Source: an uncultured Lachnospiraceae bacterium (GTDB taxonomy: Bacteria; Bacillota; Clostridia; Lachnospirales; Lachnospiraceae). Taken from it: DNA of 17,798 nt. The translations under genes and the position numbers were made by a program. Of the stretch, positions 6,636 through 12,586 are shown one piece after another. The stretch covers positions 1 to 17,798 of the forward strand of contig CAJUHN010000055.1 of the NCBI GenBank assembly GCA_910585935.1. Direction: 5' to 3'. Each line of letters opens with the position of its first letter. Positions within the stretch are counted from its first letter, which is position 1. The notes below the pieces were generated by a model that saw only the letters and a program-made list of their open reading frames with translations, made no database searches and was not told where the DNA came from.

Positions 6636-8369
6636 ATGGAAAGTTATGTAAGTGAAACAGAACAGAGAGTAGCTTTTGCTGATACTATGATTTATGATAG
6701 ATTCAGAAAAAAAGAATCTTTAAATGGGATTTGGCATTATGCTGTTGACCAATATGATACTTGTATGATTCATAAATGGTATGAAGAAAAATATTATGAC
6801 GATAAAGGAAATCTGCTTCCTGTGGATTATTCTTTTGATGAGTGGGATACAATGAATTTACCCTGTTGTTGGAATACTTTTGATAAAATGTATTTGCTTT
6901 ATGAGGGAAGTATGATTTTTACACGCAAATTCTTTTTTGAAAGGCAAAGAGAAGACGAACGTGTGTTGTTAAAAATAGGGGCTGTAAATTATCTTTGTCG
7001 AGTTTTTCTCAATAAAAAATATGTGGGTATGCATAGAGGCGGTTCTACTCCATTCTATTTTGACATAACAGATTTTCTGGAACATAGTAACCGCATTTTA
7101 ATACAGGCAGACAGTACAAGGCGCGATGAACAAGTTCCACCTGCTATTACAGACTGGTTTAATTATGGTGGAATTTATCGTGATATAGAAATTATTCGTG
7201 TTCCCAAAATTCATATTAAAAAGTTCCAAATCTCTCTTGAACCAGGGAGTGATTTTAAAAAGATTCGCACAGACATTATGCTTTCCGAAACAGTAAATTC
7301 CACAGCAGTTTTAACGATTGATGAGCTTGGGATAAAGCAGGAAATTATGATAAATAATGGGAAAGGAGAAATCATTTTTGAAGCTTTTCCAAAGCTTTGG
7401 TCGCCTGAAAATCCAAAGCTATATCAGGTGACTTTAAGCTGTGAAAATGATGTTGTCAGTGACAGAGTGGGATTCCGTGAAATACAGGTGAAGGGAATGG
7501 ATATTCTTTTTAATGGAAAGCCAATTTTTCTTAGAGGGATAAGCTGTCATGAAGATAGCGCTGCAAATGGAAAGGCATTAACAGATGAAGAACGCAGAGA
7601 AAATATTTGCATTGCGAAAGAGCTAGGCTGTAATTTTATGCGAGTTGCTCATTATCCTCATAGCGAAAGAATGGCACAGCTTGCCGATGAATTAGGCATT
7701 TTACTCTGGGAAGAGATACCTGTTTATTGGAATGTGCATTTTAAATCTGAGGACACCTATCAAGATGCGGAAAATCAGCTTTGTGAGCTTATCACACGAG
7801 ATTTTAATCGAGCAAGTGTGATTATTTGGTCAGTAGGAAATGAAAATAATGATACAGACGATAGATTGAAATTTATGGGAAAACTTGCAGAATTTTCACA
7901 CAAAATAGATCATACAAGATTGGTTTCAGCAGCTTGTTTTGCTAATTTCGTAAAAAATGTAATTGACGATAGATTGGAAAAATATCTTGATATAATTGGC
8001 ATTAATGAATATTATGGCTGGTATAGTCCAGACTTTAAAATATTATCCGAGATTTTGGATAACAGCAATCCTCAAAAACCTGTAATCATAACTGAATTTG
8101 GCGCAGATGCTTATGCAGGAAATAGGGGAACGATTACAGATAAAGGAACAGAAGATTGTCAGGCATTTATATATGAAAAACAAATAGAAAATATACAGAA
8201 AATCAGCTATATTAAAGGCATGACACCATGGATTTTAAGAGATTTCCGCTGCCCGAGAAGAACTAATATTACTCAAAAATATTACAACACCAAAGGGCTT
8301 ATTTCCGCAAATGGAACACGTAAAATGGCGTTTTATATACTCCGTGATTTTTACAATTCTATCAAATAA
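6636..8369 (+). CDS. Glycoside hydrolase family 2, probable beta-glucuronidase
   Basis: This is a 577-residue GH2 enzyme without a signal peptide, so probably cytoplasmic. It likely removes glucuronic acid from conjugates or oligosaccharides. The N-terminal sugar-binding and Ig-like domains span about 1-285 (FNYGGIYRDIEI at 175-186) and the TIM barrel about 286-577. The acid/base Glu403 lies in SVGNEN and the nucleophile Glu487 in ITEFGAD. The N-x-K-G motif that recognises the glucuronate carboxylate is present as NTKG (Asn551, Lys553), which favours beta-glucuronidase over beta-galactosidase. The region after EEIPVYWNVHF runs straight into the next helix without the insertion seen in loop-type gut enzymes, so a no-loop class is likely. 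AAAGGGG precedes the ATG. No transporter or regulator gene is adjacent, and an insertion sequence begins 17 bp after the stop codon, which may have separated it from partner genes. Confidence 0.85.
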   Translation: MESYVSETEQRVAFADTMIYDRFRKKESLNGIWHYAVDQYDTCMIHKWYEEKYYDDKGNLLPVDYSFDEWDTMNLPCCWNTFDKMYLLYEGSMIFTRKFFFERQREDERVLLKIGAVNYLCRVFLNKKYVGMHRGGSTPFYFDITDFLEHSNRILIQADSTRRDEQVPPAITDWFNYGGIYRDIEIIRVPKIHIKKFQISLEPGSDFKKIRTDIMLSETVNSTAVLTIDELGIKQEIMINNGKGEIIFEAFPKLWSPENPKLYQVTLSCENDVVSDRVGFREIQVKGMDILFNGKPIFLRGISCHEDSAANGKALTDEERRENICIAKELGCNFMRVAHYPHSERMAQLADELGILLWEEIPVYWNVHFKSEDTYQDAENQLCELITRDFNRASVIIWSVGNENNDTDDRLKFMGKLAEFSHKIDHTRLVSAACFANFVKNVIDDRLEKYLDIIGINEYYGWYSPDFKILSEILDNSNPQKPVIITEFGADAYAGNRGTITDKGTEDCQAFIYEKQIENIQKISYIKGMTPWILRDFRCPRRTNITQKYYNTKGLISANGTRKMAFYILRDFYNSIK

Positions 8370-8402
8370 TTTTCAGCACCTTTTATAAATTAGGCGGTAA
8401 AA

Positions 8403-8424
8403 CCACGAAGCTTTAGCTTCGAGG
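8403..8424 (+). repeat. Left-end hairpin of the IS200/IS605 element
   Basis: CC-A-CGAAGCT-TT-AGCTTCG-A-GG forms a 7-bp stem extended by CC/GG past an A-A mismatch. Its AGCTTTAGCT tip is identical to the tip of the right-end hairpin, as expected if TnpA recognises both ends. Confidence 0.8.
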
Positions 8425-8515
8425 ATGTAATGCCACTATAGCCACGCCTAAGCGTGGCATTGAAATCACTGATATAGAATTACTTTTTAAGAAATTAAGA
8501 AAAGAGGTAAGTTCT

Positions 8516-8926
8516 ATGGCAAATACATACAAGTCAGGTAGTCACAACAAATATCTGTTGCAGTATCATCTTATTTTTGTATGTAAATATCGAAAGAAGT
8601 TGCTTAGTGTCAATAATATTGCATCCGATATCAAGAAACTATCTTTAGAAATTTGTTCTAAACATAATGTTGTAGTTCACTATATGGAAGTGGATAAAGA
8701 CCACATTCACCATATGATTGAAACGATACCGAATATCAATCTTTCAAACTTAGTTCGTACAATGAAGTCATATACTTCTTATCATATATGGGAGAAATAT
8801 TCTACGTATCTAAGTAAATGTTTATGGAAAGAAAGAAAATTCTGGTCAGATAGTTATTTCATCAGTAGTATTGGAAATGTTAGTCAGGAAACATTGCAAC
8901 ATTACATAGAAAATCAAGGCAAGTAA
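8516..8926 (+). CDS. tnpA: IS200/IS605 Y1 transposase TnpA
   Basis: TnpA is the HUH-type, single-tyrosine transposase that cuts and joins single-stranded ends of the element, acting as a dimer on the end hairpins. The 136-residue length is typical. The HUH motif is His63-Ile-His65 in KDHIHHMIE, and the nucleophile is Tyr130 in LQHYIENQ. The N-terminal LLQYHLIFVCKYRKK block is characteristic of the family. AGAGGT precedes the ATG. The gene is apparently intact, so the element may still be mobile. It is followed after 16 bp by a strong promoter for the next gene. Confidence 0.95.
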   Translation: MANTYKSGSHNKYLLQYHLIFVCKYRKKLLSVNNIASDIKKLSLEICSKHNVVVHYMEVDKDHIHHMIETIPNINLSNLVRTMKSYTSYHIWEKYSTYLSKCLWKERKFWSDSYFISSIGNVSQETLQHYIENQGK

Positions 8927-8942
8927 AAATTATGGTATTCCC

Positions 8943-8971
8943 TTGACAGTCGTCCTACAATGTGGTATAGT
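8943..8971 (+). promoter_or_regulatory. Internal promoter for the HTH gene and tnpB
   Basis: A perfect TTGACA (8943-8948), 17-base spacer, and TATAGT (8966-8971). The likely transcription start, about 7 bases after the -10 box, coincides with the ATG at 8978, so the first message would have almost no leader. Confidence 0.75.
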
Positions 8972-8977
8972 AAACTT

Positions 8978-9154
8978 ATGAGAACTATATCTATTTTAGA
9001 ATTAAGACAACAAACTGGTCTTAGTCAAAGTCAGTTTGCAAAGAAATTTCATATACAATTAAAGACACTTCAATCTTGGGAACAAGGCTGGCGAAATACA
9101 CCCGAATGTATATTGTATATGGTTCAAAGAATTTTGGAGTTGGAAAAGGAATAA
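8978..9154 (+). CDS. Small XRE-like helix-turn-helix protein inside the IS
   Basis: This is a 58-residue protein that is almost only a helix-turn-helix: LELRQQTGLSQSQFAKKF (8-25) followed by the recognition helix region IQLKTLQSWEQG (27-38), then a C-terminal helix VQRILELEKE. It resembles small XRE-type regulators and antitoxins. The ATG at 8978 is preferred because the promoter -10 box ends at 8971; an ATG at 8960 lies inside the promoter spacer and could only be used from a longer transcript. No ribosome site precedes 8978, so translation is probably leaderless. It sits between tnpA and tnpB, with 20 bp to tnpB, which points to a regulator of element expression. This role is inference; no toxin partner is visible. 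Confidence 0.75.
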   Translation: MRTISILELRQQTGLSQSQFAKKFHIQLKTLQSWEQGWRNTPECILYMVQRILELEKE

Positions 9155-9174
9155 TTTTTCAGAAAGGAGATTGT

Positions 9175-10500
9175 ATGAAAATAATATCAAGTTATGCCAT
9201 TGAAATTAAGCATATTAACAAGCTATTCAGACAGACTATTAAAATATACCATGATGCAATCTCTTTTTGTGTAAAAGTATTGGAAGAACATTGGGATGTA
9301 TTAAGTACATTAGAAACAGGTAATAAAGAAAGGTTTGCCTATGCAGATGCTCTAATCCATAGTACAAAATCCAATCATGCTATTTATCCAGAGTTTGATA
9401 TTAAGTTTTACAAAATGCCATCATATTTACGATTTGCAGTAATAAACACTGCGTTGGGGTATCTCAGTTCTTATCACAGTAATTTAGATAATTGGGAATA
9501 TTCTATATCTAACAGTAAAGCCCCAAGTTTGCAAACACATCTAAATAAGCTACCTACATTCTACAAAGGAAATATGTATTTAGATGATTGTGAAGGTGAT
9601 GCAGTTCGTTTAAAATTATTTGTAAATAATGATTGGAATTGGGTAGAAGTACAATTAAAACATACAGATGTTGTTAGTATTCAAAGACATATGAAAAATG
9701 CTAAGATGTCTGTACCAACTTTAGAGAAGAAAAATAAAAAGTATTTTCTAAGGTTTGCTTTTGAAGAAAAGGTTGAACTTAATAAGACACCATTAAAGCA
9801 ACAAAGAATACTTGCTGTTGACTTAGGTATTAACACAGATGCCATTTGTTCCGTTATGAACTTAGATGGTGCTATTCTTGCAAGAGAATTTGTAAATTTT
9901 GCAAGTGACAAAGACCAACTATATCATACACTTAATAAAATTAAAAAAGCTCAACAGAAGTATGGTTTCCATAATGTATCTAAATTATGGAGATATGCTA
10001 AATTTCACAACGAAGAACTTGCCCGCAAGATAGCAAAAGAAATCACTTCTATTGCAGTAAAACATCAATGTGATGTCATTGTGTTTGAACATCTTGACAT
10101 GAAGGGCAAGAAACATGGTTCTAAGAAACAGAAATTGCAAATGTGGAAGAAGAACACCATTCAACGTATTGTAGAACATAAAGCTCATCAGAATAGCATT
10201 AGAATTTCACATATCTGTGCTTGGTGTACATCAAAACTAGCCTTTGATGGTTCAGGTAAAGTTCTACGTGGAAAAGATGCAAACTTAGATACTTATGAAT
10301 TATGCAAGTTTAGTAATGGAAAAATCTATAATTGTGATTTGTCTGCATCCTATAATATAGGTGCAAGATATTTCATACGAGAAATACAAAAAATCCTGCC
10401 AGGGATGGTATGGTCTGATATTGTGGCAAAAGTCCCAGAATGTCAGAAAAGAACGCAATGTACGTATGCTACTCTGTTAGAGATTAACAAAGCAGCATAA
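9175..10500 (+). CDS. tnpB: TnpB, RNA-guided RuvC-type nuclease of the IS
   Basis: TnpB proteins are RNA-guided DNA nucleases that help IS200/IS605 elements persist and are ancestors of Cas12. The 441-residue protein keeps the RuvC catalytic set: Asp216 in LAVDLGIN, Glu305 in VIVFEHLDMKG and Asp388 in NCDLSASYNIG. A zinc ribbon is built from Cys348 and Cys351 (CAWC) and then Cys377 and Cys387. The second pair is separated by nine residues instead of the usual two, so its zinc site is atypical. The N-terminal half holds the wedge/REC-like region. AAAGGAGA lies just before the ATG at 9175; the frame is open further upstream but overlaps the HTH gene. Transcription is probably from the promoter at 8943-8971. 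The intact triad suggests an active nuclease rather than a TldR-type repressor. Confidence 0.93.
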   Translation: MKIISSYAIEIKHINKLFRQTIKIYHDAISFCVKVLEEHWDVLSTLETGNKERFAYADALIHSTKSNHAIYPEFDIKFYKMPSYLRFAVINTALGYLSSYHSNLDNWEYSISNSKAPSLQTHLNKLPTFYKGNMYLDDCEGDAVRLKLFVNNDWNWVEVQLKHTDVVSIQRHMKNAKMSVPTLEKKNKKYFLRFAFEEKVELNKTPLKQQRILAVDLGINTDAICSVMNLDGAILAREFVNFASDKDQLYHTLNKIKKAQQKYGFHNVSKLWRYAKFHNEELARKIAKEITSIAVKHQCDVIVFEHLDMKGKKHGSKKQKLQMWKKNTIQRIVEHKAHQNSIRISHICAWCTSKLAFDGSGKVLRGKDANLDTYELCKFSNGKIYNCDLSASYNIGARYFIREIQKILPGMVWSDIVAKVPECQKRTQCTYATLLEINKAA

Positions 10501-10655
10501 ATACGGATTCAGTCACCTGTATAATAACTTAGGTGTGGTATCTTACTCGTCAGAGTATCTAATGCTAAACCTTAGCTGAATATACAGATGGATAAGTTGC
10601 TATAAATAAATCTAGCAACAGACTCCCCAGAGCTTTAGCTCTGGGGAGTGTTCAA
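10480..10655 (+). ncRNA. Probable guide RNA (reRNA/omega RNA) scaffold
   Basis: In this family the guide RNA overlaps the 3' end of tnpB and runs to the right end of the element, with the guide taken from the flanking DNA. Here the stretch after the tnpB stop is about 150 bases of non-coding, structured sequence ending in the right-end hairpin (10622-10649) and TTCAA. The guide would then begin at about 10656. The RNA's 5' end cannot be read from sequence. Confidence 0.5.
10622..10649 (+). repeat. Right-end hairpin of the IS200/IS605 element
   Basis: A perfect 13-bp stem (10622-10634 with 10637-10649) and a two-base tip. The AGCTTTAGCT tip is identical to the tip of the left hairpin. It lies two bases before the inferred TTCAA end. 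Confidence 0.85.
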
Positions 10656-10736
10656 AAAATCAACTAATCTGTTACAATTTAACCTTTCTATTTTATTGCT
10701 ATCTGAACATCTCTTTTTACAAATTAGAATAGCCAA

Positions 10737-10792
10737 AGACGAGCGAAAGCGTGGCTTCGCTGGAATACTTCCTTGCCACAGCGACCCTCTGA
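10737..10792 (-). repeat. Structured repeat, decayed half copy B
   Basis: Read on the minus strand it has GGGTCGC, the outer arm ending GTATTCC, then the GCGAAGCC and CGCTTTCGCTC core, closely matching the left half of the copy at 5313-5360. After CGCTC it jumps directly to a GTCTT-like sequence, as if the inner arms were deleted, and no complementary outer arm is found. The copy lies about 80 bp from the right end of the IS. Confidence 0.7.
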
Positions 10793-10840
10793 CTTCAGAA
10801 CTGAACGGTAATACTAATTTTGAAAAGAACGAAAAATAAA

Positions 10841-10887
10841 TTGACAAATGAGAATAAATAGCATAAACTATAGTATAAATATAGTTT
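10841..10887 (+). promoter_or_regulatory. Promoter with overlapping hairpin
   Basis: A perfect TTGACA (10841-10846), a 17-base spacer and a weak TAAACT (10864-10869). The -10 region is overlapped by a perfect 8-bp inverted repeat AAACTATA/TATAGTTT (10865-10872, 10880-10887), which could be an operator or, with the T-run after it, a weak terminator. The nearest downstream gene is the small membrane protein at 11055, about 180 bp away. Confidence 0.45.
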
Positions 10888-11054
10888 TTTCTGCTATATT
10901 TATAAATAAAATTATTACAATAAAATATTTAAAACGCCCTTTTATTTTTTTACTGTCAGTTGAAACTTCAGTAATCTCACAAACATCTTATCACAGACAA
11001 TAAAACTTCTAAAATAAATAAGGGCAATAAATAAGAAATGGGGGAAAATAAGTT

Positions 11055-11228
11055 ATGTCAGAAAAAAATAATACGAATATTGTCAATAAAACTGTCAAAT
11101 CAGGCATTACTTTTGGAAGTGCCTTAGCAATGGTAATCAGCTATACCACATGGCATTCCATTGGTTGGGCTATCGTTCATGGTTTATTGAGTTGGGTTTA
11201 TGTTATTTATTTTTTACTAAAGTACTAA
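11055..11228 (+). CDS. Small membrane protein of unknown function (57 residues)
   Basis: A 57-residue protein with a polar N-terminus (MSEKNNTNIVNKTVKSG) and one or two hydrophobic stretches: ITFGSALAMVISY (18-30) and, after TTWHS, IGWAIVHGLLSWVYVIYFLL (36-55), ending in KY. It has the look of a real small integral membrane protein, with many Trp/Tyr at the likely membrane edges. The ATG has GGGGG nine bases upstream, an acceptable ribosome site. I do not recognise a named family with certainty, although small proteins with a similar WHSIGWAI...LLSWVYVIY end are familiar from gut bacteria. It sits alone between the IS region and the T-box leader; a promoter candidate lies about 180 bp upstream. 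Confidence 0.65.
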   Translation: MSEKNNTNIVNKTVKSGITFGSALAMVISYTTWHSIGWAIVHGLLSWVYVIYFLLKY

Positions 11229-11252
11229 ATTTAGATTTATCAGATAGCAAAA

Positions 11253-11526
11253 ATAATATCCTATGACAGTGTTAGGCAGAGAGAAATCGGAGTATACCAA
11301 AAAAGTGACATGGGGTTAATCTTCACAATAATAGGATATTATCGATTTCATGAAATTATCGAGCGTGAATTGAAACAATATGGGAATGATAAAAAAGGCG
11401 TTGAACGAAAGAGAGTAATTCTATCCGTCTATACACGTTATGTAAAAAAGAGAAGGGAAACCTTAGCTAGAGTGGAACGAACCGCGGATAACTTCGTCTC
11501 TAATCAGAGATGAGGTTATTTTTTAT
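11253..11526 (+). promoter_or_regulatory. T-box leader upstream of cysE
   Basis: The 3' half is a T-box: stem III-like AAGG-GAAA-CCTT (11453-11464), the T-box AGAGTGGAACGAACCGCGG (11469-11487), then a 14-bp terminator stem (11488-11501 with 11506-11519) and a run of T. CTCT at 11498-11501 can pair either with AGAG at 11469-11472 (antiterminator) or with AGAG at 11506-11509 (terminator), the expected switch. TGGA would pair with a UCCA tRNA end, so the tRNA should have discriminator U, as tRNA-Cys does. Compared with AGGGTGGNACCGCG, the box has four extra bases. A 12-bp stem (11253-11264 with 11331-11342) may be stem I, but I could not assign the specifier codon; no TGC occurs and the 5' half is uncertain. 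Confidence 0.75.
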
Positions 11527-11696
11527 TATAGTCAGATGTGAAGTTTCATGGTGTTTGTTTTATTTCTGTGAAGGCATGAGTCGAGTATATAGAAAAGATA
11601 ATCTTTGTATTTGATAAGAGGAGAAATTTTTTAATAGAAATTGATATATTATGAATCATACAAAAGTAAAAAATAGTTGAGAAAGGGGGGAATAAA

Positions 11697-12377
11697 ATGG
11701 GATTTATTCAATATATAAAAGAAGAAATTAATATCATTAAAGAAAGAGATCCAGCGATTCATTCTTCAGCAGAAGTATTTTTATATCCGAGTTTTAAGGC
11801 GATATTGCGGTATCGTATTGCACATGGGCTGTATTTAAAAAAGCATTATTTTGTAGCGAGGTGGATTTCACAGCGTACAGCAAGAAAGACAGGAATAGAG
11901 ATTCATCCGGGCGCTACGATTGGAAAAGGTTTATTTATTGATCATGGTCATGGAGTGGTAATCGGAGAAACGGCTATCATTGGGGATAATGTTACTTTAT
12001 ATCAAGGGGTGACATTAGGAGGAACAGGAAAGGAAAAAGGGAAAAGACATCCTACGATTAAAGACAATGTTATGATAAGCGCAGGAGCGAAGGTATTAGG
12101 ATCTTTTACGGTGGGAGAAAATTCCAAAATAGGAGCAGGTTCTGTAGTAGTGAATGAAGTTCCGCCTAATTGCACAGTAGTTGGTATTCCCGGAAGGGTG
12201 GTAAAACGGGATAATAAAAAAATCCCAAGAAGTGATATGGATCAAGTCACTCTTCCAGATCCGATTATGCAGGAACTGAAACAATTATTGAAAGAAAAAG
12301 AACGATTAGAAAAAAGAATAAAACAATTAGAAAAAGAACATCAGGAATGTTTAGAAAAAAGGGTTTCTTTGAGATAA
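11697..12377 (+). CDS. cysE: Serine O-acetyltransferase
   Basis: CysE acetylates L-serine with acetyl-CoA to give O-acetylserine, the committed step of cysteine synthesis. The 226-residue protein is of the short type found in Bacillota, lacking the long N-terminal domain of the E. coli enzyme. Residues about 65-165 form the left-handed hexapeptide helix (IEIHPGATIGKGLFIDHG, VVIGETAIIGDNVTLYQGVTLGG). Active-site Asp82 and His83 lie in DHGHG. The C-terminus (about 190-222) is a charged coiled coil. AAAGGGGGG precedes the ATG. The T-box leader ends 170 bp upstream, so expression should rise when charged tRNA-Cys falls. cysS follows after 209 bp. Confidence 0.95.
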   Translation: MGFIQYIKEEINIIKERDPAIHSSAEVFLYPSFKAILRYRIAHGLYLKKHYFVARWISQRTARKTGIEIHPGATIGKGLFIDHGHGVVIGETAIIGDNVTLYQGVTLGGTGKEKGKRHPTIKDNVMISAGAKVLGSFTVGENSKIGAGSVVVNEVPPNCTVVGIPGRVVKRDNKKIPRSDMDQVTLPDPIMQELKQLLKEKERLEKRIKQLEKEHQECLEKRVSLR

Positions 12378-12403
12378 TGGCAGAGAAATAAAGATTTTTA
12401 TAT

Positions 12404-12433
12404 TTGTTTTTGGGCTGCCACATGTTTTATAAT
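12404..12433 (+). promoter_or_regulatory. Possible cysS promoter
   Basis: A perfect TATAAT (12428-12433) with a poor -35 TTGTTT (12404-12409) at 18 bases. The left arm of a 13-bp inverted repeat falls inside the spacer. Confidence 0.35.
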
Positions 12434-12547
12434 GAAATGGTATGCTTTTTAAAGTAGTAGATCATATAGGATAAATGTTATTATTATTTTATAAATAAAG
12501 TGTAAAATCCATTATCTTTAGGTGATAAGTAGTTCATGTGGCAGCTT
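12412..12547 (+). repeat. Inverted repeat spanning the cysE-cysS gap
   Basis: GCTGCCACATG (12414-12424) and CATGTGGCAGC (12535-12545) are perfect complements, extended by two G-T pairs on each side, with 110 bases between. A smaller TTATC...GATAA stem lies inside near 12512-12528. If the cysE message reads through, this could fold into one long leader stem for cysS. It may also be a DNA-level site pair. It matches no riboswitch that I recognise. Confidence 0.6.
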
Positions 12548-12586
12548 TTAATAAGAGTTAGAACAGAGGGAAAAATAGGAGGAAAA

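Larger units (their letters stand above)
8387..10655 (+). mobile_element. IS200/IS605-type insertion sequence with three genes
   Basis: A complete-looking element holding tnpA, a small HTH gene and tnpB on the same strand. Sub-terminal hairpins mark both ends: CGAAGCT-TT-AGCTTCG at 8406-8421 on the left and a 13-bp perfect stem, ACTCCCCAGAGCT paired with AGCTCTGGGGAGT, at 10622-10649 on the right. A second left hairpin GCCACGC-CTAA-GCGTGGC lies at 8441-8458. There are no terminal inverted repeats or target duplications, as expected for Y1 single-strand transposition. The right end is placed after TTCAA (10651-10655). The left end is placed after TTTAT (8382-8386), which resembles targets used by IS605 relatives. 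Both boundaries are inferred and may be off by several bases. Confidence 0.85.
10656..11054. other. Gene-free stretch right of the IS
   Basis: No convincing gene. It contains a decayed structured-repeat copy (10737-10792), a promoter with an overlapping hairpin (10841-10887) and about 150 bp of AT-rich DNA leading to the small membrane protein gene. Short open frames here on both strands overlap the repeat and look accidental. Confidence 0.6.

Noticed and set aside
8960..8980. ATG at 8960 as start of the HTH gene
   Set aside because: It lies in the promoter spacer between TTGACA and TATAGT, so it would not be in the transcript from that promoter.
10635..10847. Open frames on both strands right of the IS
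   Set aside because: They cross the IS end hairpin and the decayed repeat. No family resemblance and no ribosome site.
11310..11513. Plus-strand open frame of 67 codons
   Set aside because: It runs through the T-box leader and its stop codon lies inside the terminator stem. It has no ribosome site and resembles no family.
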